DNA from: COE1 sp910588595
GTDB lineage: Bacteria; Bacillota; Clostridia; Lachnospirales; Lachnospiraceae
Direction of reading: 5' to 3'
DNA length: 64,000 bases
Assembly (NCBI GenBank): GCA_948957135.1
Contig: CARDBT010000003.1
Location: 77,694-141,693, forward strand
A model generated the notes under the pieces. It was given only the letters and a program-made list of their open reading frames with translations, did not search any database and was not told the DNA's origin. The position numbers and the translations under genes are program-made. Below, piece after piece: positions 1 through 9,858 of this stretch. The stretch's first letter is position 1. Every line of letters starts with the position of its first letter.

Positions 1-684
1 CTGCCCAACACGATCATCTACGCGGTGATCGTGGGACCGGGCGGATATGTGCTGTCATTTCTGGTGGCATGGTGTCTGGCGCAGCTCAGCTCGGTGCCCA
101 GGACCATACTGACAGTGATCTTTTACTCGCCGAGTATGACGGGTGCGGTATCGATGACGGTCCTGTGGAAGATCATCTTCTCCGGGGACCAGATGGGGTA
201 TTTAAACAGTTTTCTGATGCGGCTCGGCGTCATTGATGCACCGATCATATGGCTGGTGGATGCCAGATATCTGCTGCCCATCATCATCATCGTCGCGCTG
301 TGGTCGAGCATGGGCGTCGGTTTCCTCGCGATGCTTGCGGGTATCCTGAACGCGGATGAGGAGATCTATGAGGCGGCGGCGATCGACGGCGTGAAGAACC
401 GTTTTCAGGAAATGATCTACATCACGATACCGACCATGAAGCCGCAGATGCTTTTCGGTGCGGTCATGGCGATCGTGGGTGCGTTCCAGAACGGTGCGAT
501 CGGCGTGCAGCTTGCGGGGACAAATCCGACGCCGAACTATGCAGGCCAGCTGATCGTAAACCACATTGAAGATTACGGTTTCCTGAGATATGAGATGGGT
601 TATGCCGCGGCAGTTTCCGTTGTGCTGCTTTTGATGGTATTTGCATTCTCGAAATTCTTTGGACGGCTGTTCAGGGAAGATTAA
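1..684 (+). CDS. Sugar ABC transporter permease, MalF/LacF-like (5' end outside window)
   Basis: Inner-membrane subunit of a binding-protein-dependent sugar importer. The reading frame is open from base 1, so the start lies upstream of the window. Several hydrophobic membrane spans are visible, and the cytoplasmic coupling loop carries the family's EAA signature (EAAAIDG, near base 370-390) that contacts the ATPase. The next gene is a second permease of the MalG type, as expected for a MalFG-like heterodimer. No ATPase is encoded in the locus; such transporters often share a general MsmK-type ATPase encoded elsewhere (family knowledge). The family call is solid; the sugar is inferred from the downstream GH43 enzyme. 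Confidence 0.9.
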   Translation: MPNTIIYAVIVGPGGYVLSFLVAWCLAQLSSVPRTILTVIFYSPSMTGAVSMTVLWKIIFSGDQMGYLNSFLMRLGVIDAPIIWLVDARYLLPIIIIVALWSSMGVGFLAMLAGILNADEEIYEAAAIDGVKNRFQEMIYITIPTMKPQMLFGAVMAIVGAFQNGAIGVQLAGTNPTPNYAGQLIVNHIEDYGFLRYEMGYAAAVSVVLLLMVFAFSKFFGRLFRED

Positions 685-685
685 A

Positions 686-749
686 GTGCGAAAAAACCAT
701 ATATGAAAGTTTTTTCGCACGGTGAATTTGCAGAAGGGCGCAAATTCAC
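686..749 (+). other. Two tandem perfect stem-loops between permease genes
   Basis: Bases 686-697 pair perfectly with 709-720 (12-bp stem, GTGCGAAAAAAC), and bases 722-731 pair with 740-749 (10-bp stem, GTGAATTTGC). They fill the gap between the first permease stop and the Shine-Dalgarno of the second permease. No T-run follows either stem. They may be mRNA processing or stability signals or a leaky attenuator; the role is inferred. Confidence 0.6.
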
Positions 750-779
750 AGATTACGAAAGGAGTAAGGTTGTAGAAAG

Positions 780-1652
780 ATGGCTGGATATAAAGGTTGT
801 AATATCAATCCCAAAAAATTTGAGTGGGGGCAGTTAAAGATCATACTGATCCTCCTGCCGCTGGCGGTCTTTATGGGGATCCCTATTGTGTTTATCGTCT
901 GCCATGCGTTCAAGCCGATGGATGAACTCTTTGCTTTTCCGCCGCAGATCATCGTGCACAAGCCCACGCTTGACAATTTCGTGAAACTGTTCAAGGCGTC
1001 GGCAAACAGCAACATTCCGATGAGCCGCTATGTGTTCAACAGTCTGATCGTGACAGGTTCTGTGGTGCTGTTGTCGATCCTGTTCTCCACGATGGCTGGT
1101 TTTGCGCTGTCGAAGCTTCGATTCAAGGGCAAGTACGCGCTGCTCGAGATCAACAATACAGCACTGATGTTTGTGTCCGTGGCAGTCATGATCCCGAGAT
1201 ATCTCGTGATCGATTTCCTTGGCATGAAGGATACCTATTTTGCGCACGTTTTACCGCTCCTGGCGCTGCCGGTCGGACTGTTTCTGGTAAAGCAGTTCAT
1301 CGACCAGATCCCGGACGCACTGCTCGATGCGGCGTATATGGACGGCGCAAATGATTTCAAGATCTACCGTTCCATCATCCTGCCGCTGGTGAGGCCGGCG
1401 ATCGCGACGACGGCGATCCTGTCATTCCAGCAGGTGTGGGTAAATGTCGAGAGTTCGAACTTTTATGTGAATGACGAGAGCATGAAGACGCTTGCATTTT
1501 ACTTGAATACACTGGCGAACCAGAACAGCAATGTGGCAGGGCAGGGAATCCAGGCAGCCGGCATTCTGCTGCAGTTTATACCAAACCTCGCAATATTCCT
1601 GATCCTTCGAAAGAGCTTCATGAACACGATGGCTCATTCAGGCATTAAGTAG
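780..1652 (+). CDS. Sugar ABC transporter permease, MalG/LacG-like
   Basis: Second membrane subunit of the importer, 290 residues, a normal length for the family. It has a hydrophobic N-terminal span followed by the five-span permease core. The EAA loop is present in the form DAAYMDGANDFKIYRSIILP (around residues 182-201). The start ATG at 780 follows a GGAG-containing purine stretch near 760. It lies about 95 bases after the first permease, separated by two stem-loops, and just ahead of the NHL/YIP1 gene, so it is probably co-transcribed with both. Confidence 0.92.
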   Translation: MAGYKGCNINPKKFEWGQLKIILILLPLAVFMGIPIVFIVCHAFKPMDELFAFPPQIIVHKPTLDNFVKLFKASANSNIPMSRYVFNSLIVTGSVVLLSILFSTMAGFALSKLRFKGKYALLEINNTALMFVSVAVMIPRYLVIDFLGMKDTYFAHVLPLLALPVGLFLVKQFIDQIPDALLDAAYMDGANDFKIYRSIILPLVRPAIATTAILSFQQVWVNVESSNFYVNDESMKTLAFYLNTLANQNSNVAGQGIQAAGILLQFIPNLAIFLILRKSFMNTMAHSGIK

Positions 1653-1663
1653 CGGAATGGGGG

Positions 1664-3703
1664 ATGAATATGAGTAAAAAAGCAAAATTAGTGATTCTGC
1701 TGGCGCTGTGCCTGAGCCTGGTACTTGGCTCCACTGCGATCGCGGAAACACCTTATAGAACGTATACGGTAGACGGCTATGGATATGTGCTGGAGACACA
1801 GTCAGCGTACAATCCGGCGTCTGCCATCACAAAAGTCGGGGAGACTTCTTTTGTGACACCGATGGATATGGCGATCGGAAATGACGGGAATCTGTACATC
1901 GCCGACGCAGGTGCACATGTGGTCATGGTCAGCACGGTGGACGGCGAGGAAGTCCGCATGATCGGCGAAGGGACGCTGCAGTCGCCGACGGGGGTGTTCG
2001 TGTCGGATGACGACAAGGTGTATATCGCTGACAGGGATGCCAAGAAGGTTTTTGTATATGATCTGGAGGGAACTCTTCTGAATGAATACGGAAAACCGGA
2101 TTCACCGATCTATGGCAGCACTATGGATTTCAGACCGATCAAGGTTGTTGCGAACAGTACAGGCACGATGTATGTGATCTGCGAGGGAAATATGAATGGT
2201 ATCGTGCAGATCAGTCCGGTGGATGGCGGATCATTCCTTGGATATTTCGGCACGAACTACACTTCACTCAGCCCGTTCCAGATCCTGCAGCGTCTGATCC
2301 TGACAGATGCGCAGCGGGCACAGATGCTGAGCAATATCCCGTCGACACCGACCAACCTTCACATCGATGAGGAGGGGCTGATCTATACGGTGACGCAGGG
2401 CGACAAGGATATGGCGCTCAAGAAGCTCAACATCGCAGGTAAGAATATGCTCGATTCCGATCCCTACTGGGCGGATCTCCCGGCGGCAGTGACGACCGGG
2501 CAGTATCACAACATGCTGGTGGCAGATTCGGACGGATATATCTATGAGTACAACGAGGAGGGGGAGCTGCTGTTCATGTTCGGGGGGCGCGATGACGGGC
2601 GCCAGCGGATCGGACTGTGCAACAAGGTGGAAGCGATCGCGGTGGACGTTTCCGACAGGATCTATCTGTTGGATTCCGACAAGAGGCAGGTACATATCTT
2701 TACACCGACAGAGTTTACCAACCTTCTTCACGAGGCGTTATATCTCTTCTCAAAGGGAAGATACACAGAGAGCAAGGAACCGCTCGAAAAAGTCCTGCAG
2801 ATGAACAGCATGTTTGACTATGCCAACCAGGCGATGGGGCATGCGTACCTGCAGGAGGAGAACTACACCGAGGCGCTGCGGTACTTCAAGCTTGCAAAGT
2901 CTGCGGACGGTTATTCCGACGCGTTCTGGGAGGTCAGAAATATCTGGATCAGAAACTATCTGGTACTTGCGGTGGCGGTGATCGTGGTACTTGCGGTGGC
3001 ACTCAGCCTATACAAAAAGCGCCAGCTGGTCAGATACGGTGTGGACGGGGCGCCGGCACGGCTCTCGCAGAAAGTACCGCTCCTTGGAAGCATCAAGTAC
3101 AGCCTGCACTTTATGCGGCATCCGTTTGACGGCTGTTACGGTGTGAAACGGGAGGGGAAGGCGAGCTTTGCCTGTGCGAATATACTGCTCGCAGCGTATA
3201 TCATCGTCTCGATCATTGAGAAGTATTTCAGCGGTTTCCTCGTAAAGACAGTGAGGGAAGGGCGCTATGACATCATCACGGATATCGGCACGGTGCTTGT
3301 GATCTTTGCCGGGCTGACGCTCTGCAATTATCTGGTGGTGACGATCAACGAGGGCGAGGCGTTCCTCAAGGAACTGTACTGCGCTTACGCGTACTGCCTG
3401 ACACCGTTCATCATCATCAAGCCGTTTGTAGTGATCCTGTCAAATGTACTTACTTATAATGAAGTGTTCCTGATCTCATTTGCAAACATCATTGTGCTCG
3501 TGTGGATCGTGATACTTCTGCTGATCTCGGTGAAGGAGATGAACAATTTTACGGTGAAGGAGACTGCCAAGGCGCTGGCGCTCACGGCGTTTACCGTACT
3601 GATACTTTCCCTTTTGATCTGTATCATTTATGTATTGTTCTCACAGGTGATCGACTTCATAAGCTCTGTATTGCGAGAGGTGGTGTATAGAATTGGAAGC
3701 TAA
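1664..3703 (+). CDS. Secreted NHL-repeat / TPR protein with C-terminal YIP1-like membrane domain
   Basis: 679 residues. The order is an N-terminal signal peptide (cleavage likely after STAIA near residue 27), NHL-type beta-propeller repeats (about residues 55-350, with repeated NLYIADAGAHVV-like units), a TPR-like segment (about 365-420, LYLFSKGRYTESKEPLEKVL and AMGHAYLQEENYTEALRYF), one membrane span near 430-450, and a multi-span YIP1-like domain to the end. An ATG at 1670 is an alternative start. The gene sits between two permease pairs and overlaps the next gene by 11 bases. This pairing with a DUF5696 gene recurs in Clostridia sugar loci (family knowledge); the function is not established. 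A surface or membrane accessory of sugar import is an inference. Confidence 0.8.
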   Translation: MNMSKKAKLVILLALCLSLVLGSTAIAETPYRTYTVDGYGYVLETQSAYNPASAITKVGETSFVTPMDMAIGNDGNLYIADAGAHVVMVSTVDGEEVRMIGEGTLQSPTGVFVSDDDKVYIADRDAKKVFVYDLEGTLLNEYGKPDSPIYGSTMDFRPIKVVANSTGTMYVICEGNMNGIVQISPVDGGSFLGYFGTNYTSLSPFQILQRLILTDAQRAQMLSNIPSTPTNLHIDEEGLIYTVTQGDKDMALKKLNIAGKNMLDSDPYWADLPAAVTTGQYHNMLVADSDGYIYEYNEEGELLFMFGGRDDGRQRIGLCNKVEAIAVDVSDRIYLLDSDKRQVHIFTPTEFTNLLHEALYLFSKGRYTESKEPLEKVLQMNSMFDYANQAMGHAYLQEENYTEALRYFKLAKSADGYSDAFWEVRNIWIRNYLVLAVAVIVVLAVALSLYKKRQLVRYGVDGAPARLSQKVPLLGSIKYSLHFMRHPFDGCYGVKREGKASFACANILLAAYIIVSIIEKYFSGFLVKTVREGRYDIITDIGTVLVIFAGLTLCNYLVVTINEGEAFLKELYCAYAYCLTPFIIIKPFVVILSNVLTYNEVFLISFANIIVLVWIVILLLISVKEMNNFTVKETAKALALTAFTVLILSLLICIIYVLFSQVIDFISSVLREVVYRIGS

Positions 3704-5984
3704 ATTAAATATGAAGAAAATGGGCAAAAGCCTCATCAAATTGATCATTGCCATTCTGGTCATTATCGTGATCATCGCAGTCGCAGTGATGGCTTCCAAG
3801 TCAGGAGGGAAGGACAGCCTGAATGTCAGCGATCTGCAGGGGACGGTGAGCGCGCCCGGTGCAGCGTTGAGCGATGGAGCGGTCGACACCTCCAGGGAAC
3901 TTGACGGGCATCATCTGGTGGCGGCGAACGACAGCTATGAACTGTATCTGTATGAGCCTGCGCTCTCCATTATCGTCAAGAACACGAAGACCGGCGCGGT
4001 GATGGAGTCCACAGTGCGCGACGAGGAGCGGCTTGGAAGCGTCAATGAGACATGGAAGGGATTCCTGCAGTCAGGCATCGTTGTGGAGCTGCAGGAAGAG
4101 ACGAACACGATGCAGCGCAAGCTCGGGATCGAGGGAAGCGGCGCGCAGGTGAGCGTCGAGATGATACCGGGCGGATTCCGTGCAAAGCTGGATTATCCCA
4201 CCCAGGAGCTCGGTTTCGAGGCGGAGGTAAAGCTCTACGACGACGGCAGCATCACGGCATGTATCCCGGAGAGTTCCATCTATGAGAATGCGGATAACAA
4301 GAAGATCGGTAACATTTATGTATTCCCGCTGCTTGGCAGTTCGAGACTTGGCGAGAAGGAGGGGTACATGTTCGTGCCGGACGGAAACGGTGCGCTGATC
4401 TACCTCGATGACAAGGACGGACGCTTTGATTCCGGCTATGTACAGAAAGTGTACGGTTCTGATATCGGTGTCGGTGAGTCGTATGTGTTGTCCCTGCTCT
4501 GGGACAGCTACGAGACGCACAATGATGCGGAGATGATCCTGGCTCCGGTGTACGGCATGGTACACACCGATGACGAGATGGGTTATCTTGCGATCATAGA
4601 GAGCGGCGATGAGGAAGCGTCCATCTATGCGACGCCAAACGGCGCATATTCCGATTACAACTGGATCACAGCGGCATTCCGGAAATGTACCACATATATC
4701 CAGCCGACTTCCAACTCGGGTGGTTCTGTGACGAAGGTCACGGACAGGATCAAATATGACATTAATGTCAGATATATGTTTGTCGACGGAGCGGACGCCA
4801 ATTACACAGGTCTTGCGAAGCGCTACAGGGATTATCTGATCGAGAAGGACGAACTGGTCAAGGTCGAGGACGATTTTAAGGTAAGGCTTGATTTCCTGGG
4901 GCTGGACGTTGAGAACTGGATGCTGTGGAAAAAGGACGCGCCTGTGACGACGGTCGACAATATCAGGGAGATCTATGCAGACCTTGAAAGTGAGGGGGTG
5001 ACGGATATCCTTTCGATCTATAAGGGATGGCAGGACGGCGGCATCTTTGATCTGCCTGTCACCTCGTACGATGTGGACAGCAGTATCGGCGGGGCGAGGG
5101 AACTGTCAAAACTCATGGACGAATGCGAGGGGAAGAACATTGACTTCTATCTCTTCACGGACGGTGTGCGGGCAAATACGGAGACGGGCAACACGACGTT
5201 CGACACGGTCAAGAAGATGGATAAACGTCTGTACACGCAGGACACTTATCAGAATGTGTACCGTGAGTTCGTGTACTGGACACCGCAGAAGTCGCTCCAG
5301 AACCTGCAGTTGCTGCAGAAGAATTTTGTCAAAAAAGGAGTGAACAAGATCGCGCTGTCAGAGATCGGAAACACGATGTTTACCTACACGATGGGCGACA
5401 CGATGCAGACTCGTCTGGTGTCAAAGTATCTGTATGGGGAAGCGCTGCGGCAGATCAGTGAAAACATGGATCTCATGCTCGAAGCGCCGGTTCAGTGCTA
5501 CTGGCAGTATGCAAAGGCGATCGTCGATATGCCGATCGCAGATTCAGATTACATTTATACAGATCAGAGTGTTCCGTTCCTGTCTATCGCACTGAAAGGC
5601 ATCCTGCCGATGTACGGTGACTATGTGAACTTTGAGGCGAACGAGAGGGAATATTTCCTAAAGCTGGTGGAGACAGGGATCTATCCTTCATTCTACCTGA
5701 CCTACGAGAATCCTTCTGAGCTGATCTACACGAATTCCAGCGATGTGTACACCGCACAGTACTCCGTGTACCGTGATCAGATATTGAACTATTATGATGA
5801 GCTGAGCGAGGTCAGTGAGCGCACGAAAGGCAGCATGATCGTCAATCATGAGATAACTGACACTGGTGTCACAATTGTGACGTATGACAATGGTGTAAAG
5901 CTGTACATCAATTATGATGAGACAGAACGCAAGGCGGAAGATGTGACCGTTCCGGCGCTTTCATATGTGATAGGGGGTGAGTGA
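3693..5984 (+). CDS. DUF5696-family membrane-anchored protein
   Basis: 763 residues with one N-terminal membrane anchor (about residues 15-34) and a large extracytoplasmic region. The TTG start at 3693 is chosen because GAGAGGTGG (3675-3683) sits 9 bases upstream; an ATG at 3711 is the alternative. The gene overlaps the YIP1 gene by 11 bases, which suggests translational coupling. The central part has features of a glycosidase-like barrel (for example ILSIYKGWQDGG near residue 445), but I cannot name catalytic residues. The family is of unknown function and tends to occur beside sugar ABC transporters. A role in extracellular glycan handling is inferred only from position. Confidence 0.75.
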   Translation: MEAKLNMKKMGKSLIKLIIAILVIIVIIAVAVMASKSGGKDSLNVSDLQGTVSAPGAALSDGAVDTSRELDGHHLVAANDSYELYLYEPALSIIVKNTKTGAVMESTVRDEERLGSVNETWKGFLQSGIVVELQEETNTMQRKLGIEGSGAQVSVEMIPGGFRAKLDYPTQELGFEAEVKLYDDGSITACIPESSIYENADNKKIGNIYVFPLLGSSRLGEKEGYMFVPDGNGALIYLDDKDGRFDSGYVQKVYGSDIGVGESYVLSLLWDSYETHNDAEMILAPVYGMVHTDDEMGYLAIIESGDEEASIYATPNGAYSDYNWITAAFRKCTTYIQPTSNSGGSVTKVTDRIKYDINVRYMFVDGADANYTGLAKRYRDYLIEKDELVKVEDDFKVRLDFLGLDVENWMLWKKDAPVTTVDNIREIYADLESEGVTDILSIYKGWQDGGIFDLPVTSYDVDSSIGGARELSKLMDECEGKNIDFYLFTDGVRANTETGNTTFDTVKKMDKRLYTQDTYQNVYREFVYWTPQKSLQNLQLLQKNFVKKGVNKIALSEIGNTMFTYTMGDTMQTRLVSKYLYGEALRQISENMDLMLEAPVQCYWQYAKAIVDMPIADSDYIYTDQSVPFLSIALKGILPMYGDYVNFEANEREYFLKLVETGIYPSFYLTYENPSELIYTNSSDVYTAQYSVYRDQILNYYDELSEVSERTKGSMIVNHEITDTGVTIVTYDNGVKLYINYDETERKAEDVTVPALSYVIGGE

Positions 5985-5987
5985 GGG

Positions 5988-7010
5988 ATGAAGAACAATA
6001 GAAAAATAAAGCCCGGACAGCTTGAGCGCAGGGAGAATGCGATCGGATATCTTTTCATACTGCCGTGGCTCATCGGAATCCTGGTGCTGGTGCTGTGGCC
6101 CATGGTGCAGTCCTTTGGGTACTCCCTCAACAAGATCAAGCTGCTCCCGCAGGGCATGGCAAAGCTCTATGTCGGATTTGAGAACTACAGCCAGATCTTC
6201 CTGAAAGACCCGGACTTCATCATGGGGCTGGAGTCCTACCTGCTCGAGACGCTGATCGCGGTGCCGGTCATTGTGGCATTCTCTCTGATCATAGCGATGC
6301 TCCTGAATCAGAAGATCTCCTGCAGGGGAATCTTTCGAATGATATTTTTCCTCCCGATCATCATCGCCAGCGGACCTGTCATGCAGCAGCTGGCAGACCA
6401 GGAGGCAGCGAGCATTCCAATGATGAATGTGACGATGATCGAACAGCTTTTGGACGAGTATCTGCCGCATTTGCTCGCCGTGAGTATCACGAGCGTGTTC
6501 AGCAACATGATCACACTGCTCTGGTACTCCGGCGTACAGATACTGATATTCCTTGCGGCACTGCAGAAGATCGACACTTCGCTCTACGAGGCGGCGAAGA
6601 TGGACGGCGGTTCCAAGTGGGAATGTTTCTGGAAGATCACGCTTCCGACCGTGAAGCCTATGATCCTGCTGAATGTCGTGTACACAGTCATCTTTATGTC
6701 AAACAACGAGCAGAATGCATTGATCGTACTCATATATGAAACGATGCTCTCTGCGACGGGCGGTTATGGTTATGCCTCCGCGATGGCGTGGCTGTATTCC
6801 GTGATCGAGTCGGCGATCGTGATCTTCTTTGCGGTGCTGATCATGGGACGCAAGGATGTATACGAGAGACGTGCAAAGCGATACCAGCGTGAATTAAAGA
6901 GAGAGAAACGGCTGGAGAAGAAGATCAGAAAGAGGGGTGAGAGGAATGAGCGAAACTACGCAAAACAGAAAGAAAAGCGCGAGCGGAAACAATCTAAAAA
7001 GAGCGCTTAG
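5988..7010 (+). CDS. Sugar ABC transporter permease (second pair, MalF-like)
   Basis: 340 residues with a first membrane span near residues 20-40 and the permease core behind it. The EAA loop reads YEAAKMDGGSKWECFWKITL near residues 198-217. It starts 3 bases after the DUF5696 stop, with GGGGGTGAGTGAGGG as the ribosome site. The last 50 residues are very basic and charged (many K, R and E), an unusual tail for a permease. The 3' end overlaps the next permease by 65 bases, so the two are tightly coupled. Confidence 0.92.
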   Translation: MKNNRKIKPGQLERRENAIGYLFILPWLIGILVLVLWPMVQSFGYSLNKIKLLPQGMAKLYVGFENYSQIFLKDPDFIMGLESYLLETLIAVPVIVAFSLIIAMLLNQKISCRGIFRMIFFLPIIIASGPVMQQLADQEAASIPMMNVTMIEQLLDEYLPHLLAVSITSVFSNMITLLWYSGVQILIFLAALQKIDTSLYEAAKMDGGSKWECFWKITLPTVKPMILLNVVYTVIFMSNNEQNALIVLIYETMLSATGGYGYASAMAWLYSVIESAIVIFFAVLIMGRKDVYERRAKRYQRELKREKRLEKKIRKRGERNERNYAKQKEKRERKQSKKSA

Positions 7011-7995
7011 TCCTGAGGGTAACTCAGGAAAGAGACATCTGAGCAGTGAGCAGATCAAATATAAAGTCAGAAAATTGATCTTTGGCTCCAAGGACACCGA
7101 GGGTGTGGGCAAGCTCGCAGCCGTGTATCTGTTGCTGATCAGTATCGGGTTTGTCTATCTGTACCCGGTACTCTACATGATCAGCAAGAGTTTTATGAAT
7201 CTCAATGACCTGCTCGACACATCGATCAACTGGATACCAAGCCAGCTGTATCTTGAAAATTACAAACAGGCATTTCAGTCTATGGATTACTGGAAGACAT
7301 TCCGCGATTCTGTCGTGATCGCAGGCGTTCCGACGCTGATCAATGTTGTGATCTGTGCCGTCGTAGGATATGGTTTTGCACGCTATGAGTTCAAGGGAAA
7401 GAAGCTCTGTATTGGACTGCTTCTGTTCTCCTTTATCCTGCCGCCGCAGGCGACGATGATGCCGACGTATGTATTTTATACTGAAATCGGACTGATCAAC
7501 TCGATCAAGGCGTTCATCATACCGGCGATATTGGGGCAGGGGCTGAAGTCCCAGATCTTTATATTGATCTTCTTCAACTTCTTCCGTCAGATACCGAAGG
7601 TGCTGATCGAGGCGGCAAAGATTGACGGGGCGGGGCATTTTAAGATCTTTCGAAAGATCGCACTTCCATCTGCGGCGCCCGCGATCCTGGTCGTATTCCT
7701 GTTCTCGATCGTGTGGTACTGGAACGAGTCCTACCTGACACAGCTCTATGTAGTCGGCGCGTTTACAAACAATGCAAACGCATATCACTGGAGTTCGCTG
7801 ATCGTGTCGCTTAAGAACTTTGAAAACAGCTACAACACGGCGAGAAGTGTTGCGGGAAGCGGAATGGTTGACATCAACGAGTCCATTAAGATGGCGGGAA
7901 CGATGCTCAGTATCCTGCCGCTGCTGATCATGTACCTCGTGCTTCAGAAACAGTTTGTTGAGAGCGTTGACCGCACAGGTATCACTGGAGAGTAA
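6946..7995 (+). CDS. Sugar ABC transporter permease (second pair, MalG-like)
   Basis: 349 residues from the ATG at 6946; a GTG at 6937 is in frame, but the purine block GAGGGGTGAGAGGA fits the ATG better. The N-terminal 45 residues are charged and cytoplasmic, followed by a six-span permease. The EAA loop is present (EAAKIDGAGHFKIFRKIALP, around residue 220). It pairs with the preceding permease to form a second membrane core. The stop is followed by about 100 bases before the binding protein, which has its own strong ribosome site and so can be made in excess. Confidence 0.92.
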   Translation: MSETTQNRKKSASGNNLKRALSPEGNSGKRHLSSEQIKYKVRKLIFGSKDTEGVGKLAAVYLLLISIGFVYLYPVLYMISKSFMNLNDLLDTSINWIPSQLYLENYKQAFQSMDYWKTFRDSVVIAGVPTLINVVICAVVGYGFARYEFKGKKLCIGLLLFSFILPPQATMMPTYVFYTEIGLINSIKAFIIPAILGQGLKSQIFILIFFNFFRQIPKVLIEAAKIDGAGHFKIFRKIALPSAAPAILVVFLFSIVWYWNESYLTQLYVVGAFTNNANAYHWSSLIVSLKNFENSYNTARSVAGSGMVDINESIKMAGTMLSILPLLIMYLVLQKQFVESVDRTGITGE

Positions 7996-8092
7996 AAACA
8001 AGTTGGTTTTAAGAGAATGCTAAGAATATGTGTTCTCTGCGTAAAACAGTATGTTATTAATTAATATAACGAAAAAACAAGGAGGAATCACA

Positions 8093-9727
8093 ATGAAAAA
8101 GAAAATTGTAAGCCTGATGATGGCGACGACACTGGTGGCAGGGCTGCTCAGCGGTTGCGGAGGAAACTCGGCAGGCGGCAGCACAAACACAAATGCGGGT
8201 GGAGACACAAATGTGGGTGGAGACACAAATGCAGGTGCAGACACAAATGCAGATGCGAACGCGGGAGATGCGGCGGGTGCAGATGGGAGTGCAGCTGCAG
8301 CTGGGCTTCCCGCGATGACGACGGAGGAGATCACGCTGACCTACATGCATTTTGACAGCGAACAGCTTGTGAACAGGGTAGCGGAGGCTTTCATGGCTAA
8401 GTACCCGAATATCAAGGTGGAGGCACAGGCATTTTCCACAGACGGTTATAATGACACGCTGTTGAATCTGGTCCAGTCCGGACAGACACCTGACTGCTTT
8501 ATGATCTTAGGTAACTGTGATTTTGCACTCTCCAACGCGCTGCTCGGTGACATGACACCCTACTGGGAGGCAGATCCTGAGAACCAGAATATCCTTCCCT
8601 CCATCAACAGTGCGAAGCTTGGATACTACGGCACGGACAAGAAGCTTGCCACACCGATCAAGTTCTTCCCGGATGCGATCTACTGTGACCTGAACGTATT
8701 TGAGACATTGAACATCGATGCACCCTCGACAAACTGGACATGGGATGAGATGATCAATTCTTTCAAGGCAGCGACCAATACCGACGCGGGAACTTACGGA
8801 TTTAACCAGTTCCATTCTCTTGTTACATACTATCCGATCTCAAACGGCAACAACCTGATCGGCGAGTTTGGCTGGGATGGCAAAGAGTACCATATGGAGC
8901 AGTGGGCAGCAGGCGTAAACCAGTGGGCAGAGCTCGTGAACGGCAAGTACCATGCACCGTACGGCGACACTGACGAGATGGAGGCATGGACGGGCGACAG
9001 AACAATGTGGGCTGCATACACAGGAAAGCTTGGATTCCAGATCGACGCGTGGTGGACGTATCTGAACCTGTTTGACACACCGGACTACAGAAATCGCGGT
9101 ATGGAGTGGGTGCCTTACACAACACCGGCAAGCCAGAGCGGATATGTATTTGGCGTGCTTGATTTCGGCGGTATCTCCTCGTCGACAGAGCATCCGAGAG
9201 AAGCGTATGAGCTCTTAAAGTGGATGGGCTGGGGTGCAGAAGGCTGGCAGACGAAGCTTGATGCTTACCAGGATGTCGAGACTTACGCAGATCTCCCACT
9301 CTACAGACAGGCAATGCCTTGTCCGATCACGACAGACGAAGCGATCTGGAAAGAGTTCCAGGAGTCCTTCTATCCAACAGCCGCAACAAGAACTTATCAG
9401 TCTGTCTACGATCCTGTAAACGGTGAGGATCTCGTCACTGCGGACGAAGATACCAAGTACGGCAAGTATTTTGATGACTTCTTTGCAAACTGCAAGAATC
9501 CGATTCCGTTCGGTGACTGCCAGATCCCGGGATTTGCCTCTTTCCTTGACACATCCTACCGCGCAGTCGGCGATACACTGGGGGTTGAGGATCAGGTCCG
9601 TCTGGAAGGCAAGAACGCGAACGATTTCGCGGCAGAGCTTGCACAGAAAGCATATGATGCAAACCAGGCAGCACTGTCAGCGGCAAAGGAAGCATATCAG
9701 ATGATCGGTATCGAATTGAATTACTAA
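8093..9727 (+). CDS. Extracellular sugar-binding lipoprotein of ABC importer
   Basis: 544 residues. The ATG at 8093 is chosen over one at 8051 because CAAGGAGGA (8079-8085) precedes it and because it gives a classical lipoprotein signal: MKKK, a hydrophobic stretch, then LLSGC with the lipidated Cys near residue 21. A low-complexity linker rich in T, N, A, G and D (residues about 25-60, repeats of GGDTNAGADTNA) tethers the binding domain. The rest is a family-1 type solute-binding fold with typical segments such as DAIYCDLNVFETLNID and aromatic clusters for sugar stacking. It captures the oligosaccharide for the permeases encoded just upstream. Confidence 0.93.
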   Translation: MKKKIVSLMMATTLVAGLLSGCGGNSAGGSTNTNAGGDTNVGGDTNAGADTNADANAGDAAGADGSAAAAGLPAMTTEEITLTYMHFDSEQLVNRVAEAFMAKYPNIKVEAQAFSTDGYNDTLLNLVQSGQTPDCFMILGNCDFALSNALLGDMTPYWEADPENQNILPSINSAKLGYYGTDKKLATPIKFFPDAIYCDLNVFETLNIDAPSTNWTWDEMINSFKAATNTDAGTYGFNQFHSLVTYYPISNGNNLIGEFGWDGKEYHMEQWAAGVNQWAELVNGKYHAPYGDTDEMEAWTGDRTMWAAYTGKLGFQIDAWWTYLNLFDTPDYRNRGMEWVPYTTPASQSGYVFGVLDFGGISSSTEHPREAYELLKWMGWGAEGWQTKLDAYQDVETYADLPLYRQAMPCPITTDEAIWKEFQESFYPTAATRTYQSVYDPVNGEDLVTADEDTKYGKYFDDFFANCKNPIPFGDCQIPGFASFLDTSYRAVGDTLGVEDQVRLEGKNANDFAAELAQKAYDANQAALSAAKEAYQMIGIELNY

Positions 9728-9786
9728 GAGCATGATAAGATCAATATAATGTAACTGAAAGTTATATCGGCAAATAATGTGACAAG

Positions 9787-9820
9787 AAGGAGGGCGTTGT
9801 TTCAAATGCTCTCCTTTTTT
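9787..9820 (+). terminator. Rho-independent terminator after the binding-protein gene
   Basis: AAGGAGGGC (9787-9795) pairs with GCTCTCCTT (9808-9816, one mismatch) around a short loop, and a T-run follows. It would end or attenuate the transporter transcript before the GH43 gene. Confidence 0.75.
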
Positions 9821-9858
9821 AAAAACAGCTCATATTAATAGGAAGGAATGGGAGCGAT

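Noticed and set aside
7024..8001. Long open frame on the minus strand opposite the second permease pair
   Set aside because: It lies entirely opposite a well-supported permease, has no ribosome site, and encodes an R/H/D/Q-rich sequence typical of an antisense shadow.
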